Shown in pieces: positions 37,569-48,098 of a DNA stretch of 64,000 bases. This stretch comes from Enterobacter ludwigii (GTDB lineage: Bacteria > Pseudomonadota > Gammaproteobacteria > Enterobacterales > Enterobacteriaceae), in NCBI GenBank assembly GCA_023023105.1, contig CP083825.1, positions 67,858-131,857 of the forward strand, in the 5' to 3' direction. The notes below the pieces were generated by a model, which ran no database searches, was not told the DNA's origin, and saw nothing but the letters and a program-made list of their open reading frames with translations. A program made the translations under genes and the position numbers. The first letter of the stretch is position 1. Each line of letters opens with the position of its first letter.

Positions 37569-38687
37569 ATGATGAAACGCATGCAAAATTATCCGCTACT
37601 GGGTATTGCCCTGGTGATAGGCCTTATTTTTATCGTCATGCCGCTAACCCTGGATCTTTTCCGTTTAAACCTGATCGGTAAATACCTGACTTATGCATTT
37701 GTTGCCGTCGGGCTGGTACTTTGTTGGGGCTACAGCGGTATTCTGAGCCTGGGGCAGGGCATCTTTTTTGGCCTCGGCGGTTATTGTATGGCCATGTTTC
37801 TCAAGCTGGAAGCTTCCTCGCCAGCGGAAACAAAAATGCAAACCACCCCGGGCATCCCGGATTTTATGGACTGGAATCAGCTAACCGCTTTGCCCTCGTT
37901 CTGGCAGCCATTCCATTCTTTTAGTCTGACAATTCTGGCTATTTTAATCGTGCCCACTATTTGCGCATTGATTCTCGGCAGCGCAATGTTTAAACGCCGC
38001 GTTGGCGGTGTGTACTTCGCTATTATCACCCAGGCTATCTCCGCGATCCTGACGATTCTTATTATCGGACAACAGGGTTACACCGGGGGAATTAACGGCA
38101 TCACGGATTTACGCACGCTTTTAGGTTGGGATATCCGTACTGATTCTGCACGCTATATCCTCTACTTTATTAATGCTGTTTTACTGATGCTGGTTGTGAG
38201 CGCGGGCTATTTTATTGTGAATAGCAAGCTCGGCCGACTGATGGTTGCCATTCGCGATAAGGAAGACCGCGTTCGTTTCTCTGGTTATGATGTCGCGAAT
38301 ATCAAAACGGTGGTTTTCTGCATTAGCGCTCTGTTTTCGGCGATCGGTGGCGCGATGTTCACTCTGCAAGTAGGGTTCATGTCGCCAGGGTTTATTGGCA
38401 CTGTTGCTTCAATTGAAATGGTCGTTTTCTGTGCCGTGGGCGGGCGAGGTTCTTTGCTGGGGGCAGTATATGGCGCCCTTATCGTCAATGCCGCCAAGAG
38501 CAGTATTTCCGAGTCTTTTCCTGAACTCTGGACGATTGCCATGGGCCTGCTCTTTATTGCCGTCGTGCTGATTTTCCCGAAAGGACTGGCAGGGCTTTAT
38601 CAGCAATATATTCACCCGATCGTGATGTCGCTGCTGCGCAAAAAGAGTATGACCAAACCCAGAGTAAACACCGGAGTGCTGAAATGA
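37569..38687 (+). CDS. urtC: Urea/amide ABC transporter permease UrtC
   Basis: 372 aa with about nine helices (CWGYSGILSLGQGIFFGLGG, VAIRDKEDRVRFSGYDVANI, AVGGRGSLLGAVYGALIVNA), the LivM/UrtC pattern. It starts six bases after urtB behind AGGAG and ends overlapping urtD by four bases (ATGA). Two adjacent ATGs (37569, 37572) are possible starts. Confidence 0.9.
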   Translation: MMKRMQNYPLLGIALVIGLIFIVMPLTLDLFRLNLIGKYLTYAFVAVGLVLCWGYSGILSLGQGIFFGLGGYCMAMFLKLEASSPAETKMQTTPGIPDFMDWNQLTALPSFWQPFHSFSLTILAILIVPTICALILGSAMFKRRVGGVYFAIITQAISAILTILIIGQQGYTGGINGITDLRTLLGWDIRTDSARYILYFINAVLLMLVVSAGYFIVNSKLGRLMVAIRDKEDRVRFSGYDVANIKTVVFCISALFSAIGGAMFTLQVGFMSPGFIGTVASIEMVVFCAVGGRGSLLGAVYGALIVNAAKSSISESFPELWTIAMGLLFIAVVLIFPKGLAGLYQQYIHPIVMSLLRKKSMTKPRVNTGVLK

Positions 38688-39433
38688 AAAATCCGATAAA
38701 AGAAATAATTTTAGCGGTAGAGGGATTAACCGTTTCATTTAATGGCTTCAAAGCCGTCGATGATTTTTCAATGTACATCGATGAGGGGCAGATTTACGTT
38801 ATTATTGGCCCAAATGGCGCGGGTAAGACAACAGTGCTTGATCTCATTTGCGGGAAAACAAAGCTAACCAGCGGCAGCATCAAATTTCGCAATAAGGAAC
38901 TGAGTAAACTTCGGGAAAATAAAATTGTTCATGAAGGGGTTGGGCGTAAATTCCAGAATCCATCAATCTATGAGAACTTAACGGTATTTGAAAATCTCGA
39001 GTTATCTTATCCCAAAGCCAGAACCGCGTTGGGCGCCATGTTCTTTCGTCGCACGCCAGAAATAATCGCTGCGGTCGAACAGGTTGCTGGCGAAATTTTC
39101 CTTGCCGATTACCTACATACGCAGGCTGACCTTCTCAGCCATGGGCAAAAGCAGTGGTTAGAAATAGGGATGCTACTAATACAAGATCCTAAGCTCATGA
39201 TGCTGGACGAACCCGTGGCAGGCATGTCTGTCGCCGAACGCCAAAAAACCGCGCAGCTCCTGCGCAAAATTGCCGGGGGACGTTCTGTACTGGTGATTGA
39301 ACACGACATGCAGTTCGTCGAAGACATTGCCGATCATGTCACCGTCATGCACCAGGGAAAAGTATTGTCGGAAGGTAGCATCAATAAAGTCAAAAACGAC
39401 CCTCGGGTTATTGACGTTTATCTTGGTCATTAA
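38684..39433 (+). CDS. urtD: Urea/amide ABC transporter ATPase UrtD
   Basis: 249 aa. Walker A GPNGAGKTT (~residues 47-55), the LivG-like FRNKELSKLRENKIVHEGVG and GRKFQNPSIYENLTVFENLE, a signature region LLSHGQKQWLEIGMLLIQDP with SHGQKQ in place of the usual SGGQ, as is normal for UrtD, and Walker B LMMLDEPVAGMS. One of two ATPases driving UrtBC. Coupled to urtC; 10 bases before urtE. Confidence 0.92.
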   Translation: MKNPIKEIILAVEGLTVSFNGFKAVDDFSMYIDEGQIYVIIGPNGAGKTTVLDLICGKTKLTSGSIKFRNKELSKLRENKIVHEGVGRKFQNPSIYENLTVFENLELSYPKARTALGAMFFRRTPEIIAAVEQVAGEIFLADYLHTQADLLSHGQKQWLEIGMLLIQDPKLMMLDEPVAGMSVAERQKTAQLLRKIAGGRSVLVIEHDMQFVEDIADHVTVMHQGKVLSEGSINKVKNDPRVIDVYLGH

Positions 39434-39443
39434 GGAGACACGG

Positions 39444-40133
39444 ATGCTGAAAATTTCTGATTATGCTGTCGCATATGGTCAGAGCCAGGTCATCAGTGGA
39501 CTGAATCTGACGTTAGCAGAGGGTGAAATCGTCGCTCTGGTAGGGCGCAATGGTATGGGTAAAACCACGCTGATGAAATCACTGATTGGTATGATACCGT
39601 CCTGTGCCGGTGAGTTAGAGTTTGCCGGTACAAATATTACCGGCTTGCTTAGTTACCAGCGCGTTCAGCATGGCATTGGCTTTGTCCCGCAGGGGCGAAT
39701 GGTATTTTCAACCATGACGGTTGAAGAAAATATAAAAACGGGGATTCGCCAATCCCGTTCGTTACAGGTTCCTGAATACCTGTATGACTATTTCCCTGTG
39801 CTGAAAGAAATGCGCAAACGGATGGCGGGAAATCTTTCCGGTGGTCAGCAGCAGCAGCTCGTTATGGCCAGAGCTCTCGCCGGTAAACCCAAATTACTTT
39901 TGCTGGATGAACCAACGGAGGGAATTCAACCGTCAATTATTAAAGAAATGGCAAAAATATTACGTAAGATTCGTGATGCAGAAGGGTTGACCATATTAGT
40001 TTCCGAGCAGGTTTTAAGCTTTGTACTCGATGTGTCAGATAAAATTGTTGTTATTGAGAAAGGCAATATTGTTCATCAACAGGCGCGTTCTGGTGCTGAT
40101 GAAGAACAAATTGCGTCATATCTGTCGGTTTAA
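39444..40133 (+). CDS. urtE: Urea/amide ABC transporter ATPase UrtE
   Basis: 229 aa from the ATG at 39444 ([20 protein letters not shown]) behind AGGAG; the longer frame upstream lies in urtD. Walker [17 protein letters not shown], signature [18 protein letters not shown] and Walker [15 protein letters not shown] match LivF/UrtE. It completes the transporter. Confidence 0.92.
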   Translation: MLKISDYAVAYGQSQVISGLNLTLAEGEIVALVGRNGMGKTTLMKSLIGMIPSCAGELEFAGTNITGLLSYQRVQHGIGFVPQGRMVFSTMTVEENIKTGIRQSRSLQVPEYLYDYFPVLKEMRKRMAGNLSGGQQQQLVMARALAGKPKLLLLDEPTEGIQPSIIKEMAKILRKIRDAEGLTILVSEQVLSFVLDVSDKIVVIEKGNIVHQQARSGADEEQIASYLSV

Positions 40134-40168
40134 ATTTATATCACCAACTTAACTACGAGAGGTCTGCT

Positions 40169-41176
40169 ATGGGTAGCACCGGAAGTGTAAGCTCCTGGGA
40201 TGAAGCGTTATTAATTGCCGCCATCCAATACCCCGTTCCCGTTATTAAAGGACCGGAGGATATCCAGATACAGGTCGATAAGATTTGTAAGGCCGTTGAC
40301 TCCACCAAAGCCGGATATCCGGGACTTGATGTTATCGTCTTCCCGGAATATTCAACCCAGGGACTGAATACTAAAATCTGGACCTATGACGAGATGTTAC
40401 TCACTCTCGATAGCCCGGAGATTGGTCAGTTCAAAGAGGCCTGTATCCGCAACGGCATCTGGGGGGTATTTTCCTTAATGGAGCGCAATGAAGACCCGTC
40501 TCTTCCACCGTACAACACCGCTATTATCATTAACGATCGGGGCGATATCGCTCTGCATTACCGCAAGCTGCAACCATGGGTTCCGATTGAGCCCTGGATG
40601 CCGGGAAATATGGGAATGCCGGTATGCGATGGGCCTAAAGGTTCTAAACTCGCCGTCTGCATATGCCATGACGGCATGTTCCCGGAACTGGCGCGTGAGG
40701 CTGCTTATAAAGGCTGCAATGTCTATATCCGTATTTCGGGCTATTCCACGCAGGTGAACGATCAGTGGATCTGGACAAACCGGACGAATGCCTGGCAAAA
40801 CCTGATGTATACCGTTTCGGTGAATCTGGCCGGTTATGACGATGTCTTTTATTACTTCGGCGAGGGTACGGTCTGCAATTATGACGGTAACGTCATTCAG
40901 CAGGGGCACCGCAACCCATGGGAAATTGTTACCGCAGAGCTGTTCCCGCGCCTGGTGGATAAAGCGCGTGAAAACTGGGCGTTGGAAAACAATATTTTCA
41001 ACCTTGGCTGCCGGGGCTATGTCGGCAAACCGGGAGGCGAACGCGAGAATTACCTGACCTGGGTGCGCGATCTTGCCAATGGCGAATACAAACTTCCGTG
41101 GGATGAAAATGTCAAAATTCGCGATGGCTGGAAGTATTATCCTGATGGGGTGCAATTAGGCCCGCTACCTAAATAA
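40169..41176 (+). CDS. amiF: Formamidase AmiF (nitrilase superfamily)
   Basis: 335 aa. The nitrilase catalytic triad is in place: Glu ~60 in [12 protein letters not shown], Lys ~133 in [10 protein letters not shown] and Cys ~166 in [13 protein letters not shown]. The spacing and flanks match AmiF of Helicobacter and Pseudomonas rather than AmiE. The enzyme hydrolyses formamide to formate and ammonia in the cytoplasm. Last gene after urtE, so uptake and hydrolysis are probably one transcript controlled by the kinase/regulator pair. A 36-base gap with GAGAGG precedes the start. No defect seen. Confidence 0.93.
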   Translation: MGSTGSVSSWDEALLIAAIQYPVPVIKGPEDIQIQVDKICKAVDSTKAGYPGLDVIVFPEYSTQGLNTKIWTYDEMLLTLDSPEIGQFKEACIRNGIWGVFSLMERNEDPSLPPYNTAIIINDRGDIALHYRKLQPWVPIEPWMPGNMGMPVCDGPKGSKLAVCICHDGMFPELAREAAYKGCNVYIRISGYSTQVNDQWIWTNRTNAWQNLMYTVSVNLAGYDDVFYYFGEGTVCNYDGNVIQQGHRNPWEIVTAELFPRLVDKARENWALENNIFNLGCRGYVGKPGGERENYLTWVRDLANGEYKLPWDENVKIRDGWKYYPDGVQLGPLPK

Positions 41177-41269
41177 ATTGAGTGTGCCAGGCGCTAAGTC
41201 AATCACTTTAAAGACTGAAGTCTGGCGCAGTAGCCCCTGAAAGTTGAATATCCAATTCCAATGAGTAGG

Positions 41270-41321
41270 GGGCTGAGCCATCCGGTAAGGGCTGAATTTG
41301 CCTGCGGGATTGGCTCAGCCC
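41270..41321. repeat. Inverted repeat downstream of amiF
   Basis: GGGCTGAGCCA (41270-41280) and TGGCTCAGCCC (41311-41321) are perfect 11-bp arms with a 30-base loop. A second stem, GCCGGACA/TGTCCGGC, follows at 41343-41359 just before IS1. There is no T-run. Confidence 0.6.
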
Positions 41322-41368
41322 GCCAGACCGGTTTGGTGTTGCGCCGGACAATGTCCGGCGGCAAAGAA

Positions 41369-42083
41369 GGTAATGACTCCAACTTACTGATAGTGTTTTA
41401 TGTTCAGATAATGCCCGATGACTTTGTCATGCAGCTCCACCGATTTTGAGAACGACAGTGACTTCCTGCCCAGCCTTGCCAGATGCTGCCTCAGATTCAG
41501 GTTATGCCGCTCAATGCGCTGCGTATATCGCTTGCTGATAACGTGCAGTTCTCCCTTCAGGCGTGATTCATAAAGCGGCCAGCCATCCGTCATCCATACC
41601 ACGACCTCAAAGGCCGACAGCAGGCCCGGAAGACGCTCCAGCGTGGACAACGTGCGTTCACCGAATACGTGCGCCACAACCGTCCTCCGTATCCTGTCAT
41701 ACGCGTAAAACAACCAGCGCTGGCGTGATTTAGCGCCGACATAACCCCACTGTTCGTCCATTTCCGCGCAAACAATGACGTCACTGCCCGGTTGTATGCG
41801 TGAGGTTACCGACTGCGGTCTGAGTTTTTTAAGTGACGTAAAATCGTGTTGAGGCCAACGCCCATAATGCGGGCGGTTGCCCGGCATCCAACGCCATTCA
41901 TGGCCATATCAATGATTTTCTGGTGCGTACCGGGCTGAGAGGCGGTGTAAGTGAACTGTAGTTGCCATGTTTTACGGCAGTGAGAGCAGAGATAGCGCTG
42001 ATGTCCGGCAGTGCTTTTGCCGTTACGCACCACGCCTTCAGTAGCGGAGCAGGAAGGACATCTGATTGAAATGGAAGCCACCC
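41369..42083 (-). mobile_element. IS1 copy 2, lacking its insA-side end
   Basis: The GGTAATGACTCC terminus at 41369 is intact, and the sequence matches the other copies until the insA start region at about 42083, where it changes abruptly to unrelated sequence. About 55 bp including the left inverted repeat and promoter are missing, so it cannot transpose alone. Confidence 0.9.
41384..42081 (-). CDS. IS1 InsA/InsB frames of the truncated copy
   Basis: insB (41384-41887) and insA (start about 42081, [18 protein letters not shown]) are both open, with SCP changed to RCP next to the first Cys pair and [15 protein letters not shown] differences from the other copies. Coding is complete but the IS promoter is lost; expression would depend on the new upstream sequence. 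Confidence 0.8.
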
Positions 42084-42265
42084 GCACAGCGCGCTGGGAT
42101 ATCACTCCCCGAGGGAATACCGGCAGCGGACATCGTTAACTTAAGATACAAAAGCTGTTCGGAGATGGAGGGTCAAGATCAGGGTGACCTGCGCCATGAT
42201 GTTATCCGAGCCCTGTTTCCTAATCACTACACCGGTATTTGATTACCCAGGTCAACTTCAGGCTG

Positions 42266-42590
42266 TTACAGGGACGGCAACCGTGTCAGCACATCCTTGA
42301 GATAGGCATACGGATCGTGCCCATTATTACGGGCCGACTGGATCAAACTCATGATCGCAGCAGCGCGCTTGAGTATGCGAACCCACGCCGAGCATTTGAG
42401 AAGGCAACGGGATGAACGCTGGCTGGATAGCCGTGGTTTTCTGGGTAGGCAGCCGAATCCATTTGTGGTCGAGGTTGGCATTGAGGCTGTAGCCCAAGGC
42501 GATGTTTGCGATGGAGGCACCGGGTTCAGAACACTCCTGAATGACATGAGCCTTGAAAGATTTGCTGTAGGTACGGCGCTGAGGGCGCAT
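42266..42590 (-). pseudogene. IS66-family remnant (TnpA fused to TnpC tail)
   Basis: From 42590 the minus strand reads MRPQRRTYSKSFKAHVIQEC and ALGYSLNANLDHKWIRLPTQ, an IS66 TnpA. Near 42390 it changes frame into RAAAIMSLIQSARNNGHDPY and AYLKDVLTRLPSL, the C-terminus of IS66 TnpC, ending at TAA 42266-42268. An internal deletion removed TnpB and most of TnpC. The 180 bases between here and IS1 hold nothing I recognise. Confidence 0.75.
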
Positions 42591-42640
42591 GGAAAATCCG
42601 CTTGATGGGCCATGGCCTTCGGCGGCGGTGTCGGGAAGGT

Positions 42641-42868
42641 GTGTTGGCCGGACGGATACTGTTGAACTACGTTGTCTGGGGCAACGGAAGTGTTTCGGCC
42701 CGACTCTGGAACGCGATCCGCAGCGACGACTGGGCAATTCCGCACGTTAGCCTGAGCAGCCTCGGGGAAATCGTCGTCTGGGCGCGCCCAGACGAGTTTC
42801 CGCCAAGGAACATGCAGACGAGCAAGGGGCTGCGGGCACTCGGCTACAACGTGAGGATCGGTGTTTGA
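42641..42868 (+). CDS. Small orphan ORF, RNA-polymerase alpha-CTD-like
   Basis: 75 codons from GTG at 42641. The sequence VSARLWNAIRSDDWAIPHVS, SLGEIVVWARPDEF and SKGLRALGYNV resembles the helix-hairpin-helix alpha-CTD-like pattern (arrayed as LSVRAYNaL...SLgELv...fGrKSL.eI). It is short and its 5' part may be lost to IS66 debris. Divergent from the stress island, and perhaps a remnant of its original host. Confidence 0.35.
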   Translation: MLAGRILLNYVVWGNGSVSARLWNAIRSDDWAIPHVSLSSLGEIVVWARPDEFPPRNMQTSKGLRALGYNVRIGV

Positions 42869-42998
42869 TCGAGGCGCCTGTGGTACACGCAGGCTGACGA
42901 GCCAGGCGCTGTCCATTGCCTGATCAGACCGCCCCCCTGTGCCTTGCCTGAGCAGTTGACCTGCATCAATGGGGCGGGAGAACGCTGCACATTGACTC

Positions 42999-43026
42999 TT
43001 GAAGTTATTCATAGTAGGTCTAATAT
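42999..43026 (+). promoter_or_regulatory. Candidate promoter of the stress-tolerance island
   Basis: TTGAAG and TAATAT are separated by 16 bases, 64 bases ahead of the HTH gene. The -35 is part of CTTGAA, which is also the heat-shock sigma32 -35 core, but no CCCCAT-like -10 follows. Confidence 0.5.
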
Positions 43027-43089
43027 TACAAAGTATTGCAAGGATTTCCTTGGCCGGAACCGCAAAGCGACGCGATTGGAGAGGGTGAG

Positions 43090-43371
43090 ATGAAAGCGCA
43101 CCTACAGGTGATTTTCACGCTCGATGAATTGGCTGCGTACTTGAAAGTCGGCAAGCGGACGCTTTATCGGCTCGCCGCACACGGGGAAATTCCGGCTTTC
43201 AAGGTGGGCGGGACGTGGCGGCTTCGTCAAAGTGAAATCGATCAGTGCATCAATGATCAGACCCGAGCCGGAGCAAAGAAGGAGGTGATGCGCAAGCGTG
43301 AACAGCAGAAGTCATCCGAGCAGCCCGTGTCGCCTGGGCGCACTGCCCGTCGCAGCAGGCAAAGGGCTTGA
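43090..43371 (+). CDS. HTH (MerR/excisionase-type) DNA-binding protein, first gene of stress island
   Basis: 93 aa from the ATG at 43090, preceded by GAGGGTGAG. Residues ~10-60 form a helix-turn-helix of the excisionase/MerR type (FTLDELAAYLKVGKRTLYRL, AFKVGGTWRLRQSEID). A basic C-terminal tail follows (REQQKSSEQPVSPGRTARRS). In Pseudomonas and Klebsiella a gene of this kind precedes and is cotranscribed with the first sHsp20 of the island. Probably a local regulator. Confidence 0.82.
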   Translation: MKAHLQVIFTLDELAAYLKVGKRTLYRLAAHGEIPAFKVGGTWRLRQSEIDQCINDQTRAGAKKEVMRKREQQKSSEQPVSPGRTARRSRQRA

Positions 43372-43405
43372 GTAACTCGTTTTCCAATTTTTCTGGAGGT
43401 ATGAC

Positions 43406-43975
43406 ATGGACATCGATTTCAAGAAGTTGGCTCCCTGGAACTGGTTCAAGAACGAGCAGCAAGAGCAGCAGACCGCCTCTTCCCTGCCGGTGCAGCGCAA
43501 TGACCTGCCAGCGGCGAGCGGGCCAGTCAGCCCGATCCTGCAACTGCATCGGGAAATCGACCGGCTGTTCGATGACGCATTCCGGGGCTTCGGTTTTCCG
43601 GCGTTGAACATGCCGCAGTGGCCATCCGATTGGTCGGGCATGCTGAAGCCGGCCCTGGACATCCAGGAAACCGACAAGCAGTACAAGATTACCCTGGAAG
43701 TGCCCGGTGTCGAGGAGAAGGACATCCAGATAACTCTCGACAACGACGTGCTGATGGTGCGTGGCGAGAAGCGCCAGGAACAGGAGAAGAAGGAAGGTGG
43801 CTTCCACCGTGTGGAGCGCTCCTACGGCAGCTTTCAGCGTGCCTTGAACCTGCCTGACGACGCCAACCAGGATTCGATCAAGGCATCGTTCAAGAACGGG
43901 GTGCTCACGGTCACGATCGACAAGCGCGAGGTCAGCGCGCCGAAGCAGGGACGCTCGATCCCGATCAACGGCTGA
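43406..43975 (+). CDS. shsp20: Small heat-shock protein sHsp20 (island copy 1)
   Basis: 189 aa. The N-terminal arm (~1-75) is followed by an alpha-crystallin domain (LDIQETDKQYKITLEVPGVE, FKNGVLTVTIDKREV) and a C-terminal IxI-like motif (RSIPI). Holds unfolding proteins in a refoldable state and passes them to disaggregases, here plausibly to ClpK just downstream. Start has GGAGG six bases upstream. It is 34 bases after the HTH gene. Confidence 0.93.
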   Translation: MDIDFKKLAPWNWFKNEQQEQQTASSLPVQRNDLPAASGPVSPILQLHREIDRLFDDAFRGFGFPALNMPQWPSDWSGMLKPALDIQETDKQYKITLEVPGVEEKDIQITLDNDVLMVRGEKRQEQEKKEGGFHRVERSYGSFQRALNLPDDANQDSIKASFKNGVLTVTIDKREVSAPKQGRSIPING

Positions 43976-44080
43976 CGTCGCCGGCTCGTTCGTCACAAGA
44001 AAAACCCGGCACGAGACGAGGAGTCGCGGCTCGCGATGCCTCGTCTCCTCAACCTTGTCAACCTTCTCAGGAGCATCAGC

Positions 44081-46930
44081 ATGGCCAGAAAACAATGCCA
44101 GGTCTGCGGCCAACCCGCCACCGTGCGGGTGGAAGCCAATCTCAACGGTCGTAACAGCACCATGCTGTTGTGCGACGACCATTACCGGCAATTAGTGCGC
44201 CAGCAAAAGCGCACCGTTTCGCCGCTGGAAGCCTTGTTCGGCTCGCGCAGCGGCCTGTTCGAGGACTTCCTCGGCAGTGACTTCTTCCGCATCGGCGAAG
44301 ACGCGACGCCAGTTGCCGCCGATACCGATGACGTGGTCGATGCCTCGTTTGGCGAGCCCGCCACCGCAGGTTCGGGTGCGCCGCGCCGTCGCGGCAGTGG
44401 GCTGGCCAGCCGCATCAGCGAACAGTCGGAAGCCTTGCTGCAGGAGGCCGCCAAACACGCTGCCGAATTTGGCCGCTCCGAGGTGGATACCGAACATCTG
44501 CTGCTGGCGCTGGCCGACAGCGACGTGGTCAAGACCATCCTGGGTCAGTTCAAGATCAAGGTCGATGACCTCAAGCGGCAGATCGAGTCTGAGGCCAAGC
44601 GCGGGGACAAGCCCTTCGAGGGCGAGATCGGCGTGTCGCCGCGCGTGAAGGATGCGCTCAGCCGCGCCTTCGTGGCCTCCAATGAACTCGGCCATTCTTA
44701 TGTCGGTCCAGAGCATTTCCTGATCGGTCTGGCCGAGGAAGGCGAAGGGCTGGCCGCCAACCTGCTGCGCCGCTACGGCCTGACGCCGCAGGCGCTGCGC
44801 CAACAGGTCAACAAGGTGGTCGGCAAGGGCGCCGAGGATGGCCGCGCTGAGACGCCGACCAACACGCCAGAACTCGACAAGTACTCGCGCGACCTGACCA
44901 AGATGGCGCGCGACGGCAAGCTCGACCCGGTGATCGGCCGCGCGCAGGAGATCGAAACCACCATCGAGGTGCTGGCCCGGCGCAAGAAGAACAACCCGGT
45001 GCTGATCGGCGAGCCGGGTGTGGGCAAGACCGCCATCGTCGAAGGGCTGGCGCAGCGCATGGTGGCGGGTGAAGTGCCCGAGACCTTGCGCGACAAGCGC
45101 CTGGTGGAACTCAACATCAACGCCATGGTGGCCGGCGCCAAATATCGCGGCGAGTTCGAGGAGCGCGTGCAGAAGGTGCTGAAGGAGGTGACCGAGCACC
45201 AGGGCGAGCTGATTTTGTTCATCGACGAGGTGCACACCATCGTCGGTGCCGGCCAGGGCGGTGGCGAAGGCGGGCTGGACGTGGCCAACGTGTTCAAACC
45301 GATGATGGCGCGCGGTGAACTCAACCTGATCGGCGCCACGACGCTGAACGAGTACCAGAAATACATCGAGAAGGATGCTGCACTGGAGCGGCGCTTCCAG
45401 CCGGTGACGGTGCCCGAGCCGACGGTGGCCCAGGCCATCATGATTCTGCGCGGCCTGCGCGACACCTTCGAGGCGCACCACAAGGTCAGCATCTCCGAGG
45501 ACGCGATCATCGCGGCAGCCGAGTTGTCCGACCGCTACATCACGGCGCGCTTCCTGCCGGACAAGGCGATCGACCTGCTCGACCAGGCGGCCGCGCGCGT
45601 GAAGCTGTCGGCCACGGCCCGGCCGGTGGCCGTGCAGGAGCTGGAGTCCGAACTGCACCAGCTACGGCGTGAACAGGATTACGTGGCCGCGCGCAAGCAG
45701 TACGACCAGGCCGCCGAGCTCGGCAAGCGCATCGAAGCCAAGGAGGCCGAGCTCAAGAAGCTCGTCGAGGACTGGGAGCGGGAGCGGGCCTCCGGCAGTG
45801 CCGAGGTCAAGGCGGAACACGTGGCGCAGGTTGTCTCGCGCCTGACCGGCATCCCGGTCAACGAGTTGACGGTGGAAGAGTGCGAAAAGCTGCTGCACTT
45901 GGAACAACGGCTGCACGAGCGCCTGGTGGGACAAGACGAGGCGGTCCGTGCCGTGGCCGATGCCGTGCGGCTATCCCGCGCCGGCCTGCGCGAAGGCAGT
46001 AAACCGGTGGCTACCTTCCTGTTTCTGGGCCCGACCGGGGTGGGCAAGACCGAGCTCGCCAAGGCATTGGCCGAATCGATCTACGGCGATGAGCATGCCC
46101 TGTTGCGCATCGACATGTCGGAATATGGCGAACGCCATACCGTGGCGCGGCTGGTGGGCGCGCCTCCGGGCTATGTCGGTTACGACGAAGGCGGTCAGCT
46201 CACCGAGAAGGTGCGGCGCAAGCCCTACAGCGTGCTGCTGCTCGACGAGATCGAGAAGGCACACCCTGACGTCTACAACATCCTGCTGCAAGTGTTCGAC
46301 GACGGTCGCCTCACCGACGGCAAGGGCCGGGTGGTGGATTTCACCAACACCATCATCATCGCCACGTCCAACCTGGGTTCGGACATCATCCAGCGACGGC
46401 TGAAGGCGCGTGAGGCGGCTGGCGAGGAGTACGAAAAGACCAAGGCCGAGGTCATGGACGTGCTGCGCGGCCACTTCCGGCCCGAGTTCCTCAACCGCAT
46501 CGACGAGATCATCGTCTTCCATGCGCTGGGCAAGGAGGAGATCCGCCACATCGTCGGCCTGCAGCTCGATCGCGTGGCGCGCAGCGCCGCCAGCCAGGGC
46601 GTGACGCTCACTTTCGATCAGACGCTGATCGACCATTTCGCGGAAGAAGGCTACAAGCCCGAGTTCGGTGCGCGTGAACTCAAGCGCCTGATCCGCAGCG
46701 AGCTGGAAACTGCGCTGGCGCGCGAGATGCTCGGTGGCGGCATCGGCAAGGGCGATCACGCCAGCGCACGCTGGGACGACAAGGCCGAACGCGTGGTGTT
46801 CGAACGCAAAGAGCCACCGCAGACCCCGGCCGAGCCGGAGCAGCCGGATGTCGCGAAGGCGACCGAGACGCCGCACGGCGACGCTGGCAAAGACTCGAGC
46901 AAGAAGAAGTCGGCGAGCGACGCATCTTGA
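44081..46930 (+). CDS. clpK: ClpK (ClpG) stand-alone disaggregase
   Basis: 949 aa from the ATG at 44081 ([20 protein letters not shown]) behind AGGAG; an upstream ATG at 44036 is less likely. An N-terminal Cys-containing segment (CQVCG...LLCDDHY) and an extended Clp-N region precede AAA1 (Walker A GEPGVGKT, Walker [11 protein letters not shown]), a short M-domain coil and AAA2 (Walker A GPTGVGKT, Walker [11 protein letters not shown]). A charged tail ends the protein. ClpK/ClpG dissolves heat-formed aggregates and gives marked thermotolerance to Klebsiella, E. coli and Pseudomonas. Main effector of the island. Confidence 0.96.
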   Translation: MARKQCQVCGQPATVRVEANLNGRNSTMLLCDDHYRQLVRQQKRTVSPLEALFGSRSGLFEDFLGSDFFRIGEDATPVAADTDDVVDASFGEPATAGSGAPRRRGSGLASRISEQSEALLQEAAKHAAEFGRSEVDTEHLLLALADSDVVKTILGQFKIKVDDLKRQIESEAKRGDKPFEGEIGVSPRVKDALSRAFVASNELGHSYVGPEHFLIGLAEEGEGLAANLLRRYGLTPQALRQQVNKVVGKGAEDGRAETPTNTPELDKYSRDLTKMARDGKLDPVIGRAQEIETTIEVLARRKKNNPVLIGEPGVGKTAIVEGLAQRMVAGEVPETLRDKRLVELNINAMVAGAKYRGEFEERVQKVLKEVTEHQGELILFIDEVHTIVGAGQGGGEGGLDVANVFKPMMARGELNLIGATTLNEYQKYIEKDAALERRFQPVTVPEPTVAQAIMILRGLRDTFEAHHKVSISEDAIIAAAELSDRYITARFLPDKAIDLLDQAAARVKLSATARPVAVQELESELHQLRREQDYVAARKQYDQAAELGKRIEAKEAELKKLVEDWERERASGSAEVKAEHVAQVVSRLTGIPVNELTVEECEKLLHLEQRLHERLVGQDEAVRAVADAVRLSRAGLREGSKPVATFLFLGPTGVGKTELAKALAESIYGDEHALLRIDMSEYGERHTVARLVGAPPGYVGYDEGGQLTEKVRRKPYSVLLLDEIEKAHPDVYNILLQVFDDGRLTDGKGRVVDFTNTIIIATSNLGSDIIQRRLKAREAAGEEYEKTKAEVMDVLRGHFRPEFLNRIDEIIVFHALGKEEIRHIVGLQLDRVARSAASQGVTLTFDQTLIDHFAEEGYKPEFGARELKRLIRSELETALAREMLGGGIGKGDHASARWDDKAERVVFERKEPPQTPAEPEQPDVAKATETPHGDAGKDSSKKKSASDAS

Positions 46931-46947
46931 TGGCGGGCGAGGCTGCC

Positions 46948-47121
46948 GTGTCCGACTCCATCAGCCTGGCATGGGCAGCCTCCCTGGCATCGATCGCGGT
47001 GGCGGTCGTGGCCGCGGGTCACGCGGTCGTCTACAAGCGTGATCCGCGGTCGGCCACGCCGTGGGGGCTGCTCATCAGCGGCGGCACTGCCCTCCCGCTC
47101 GCTGGCCATCCGTTTGCGTGA
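46948..47121 (+). pseudogene. PLD-N (cardiolipin synthase N-terminal) fragment
   Basis: About 57 residues from GTG at 46948 (VSDSISLAWAASLASIAVAV) give a membrane helix and YKRDPRSATPWGLLISGG, like the N-terminal membrane domain of cardiolipin synthases. After ISGG the expected second helix is lost, apparently by frameshift, and TGA follows. A longer in-frame ATG at 46927 overlaps the clpK stop. Probably a broken gene between clpK and ftsH. Confidence 0.5.
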
Positions 47122-48011
<890 letters not shown>

Positions 48012-48098
48012 AAACAGTAGTAGGTGCCATTCAGAGTAAACCGACGGCTCTGTTCAGTGCGTCATCCAATTCGTCGGCATTGTTCAAGGAGAACCGAC

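Noticed and set aside
42266..43012. 248-codon minus-strand frame as one protein
   Set aside because: Only its last ~35 codons match IS66 TnpC; the rest is out of frame with IS66 TnpA and antisense to other sequence.
42999..43026. Full sigma32 heat-shock promoter for the stress island
   Set aside because: CTTGAA is present but no CCCCAT-type -10 lies at proper spacing; a sigma70-like reading fits better.
44192..45658. 488-codon minus-strand frame inside clpK
   Set aside because: Composition-driven antisense frame; the plus strand encodes an unmistakable ClpK.
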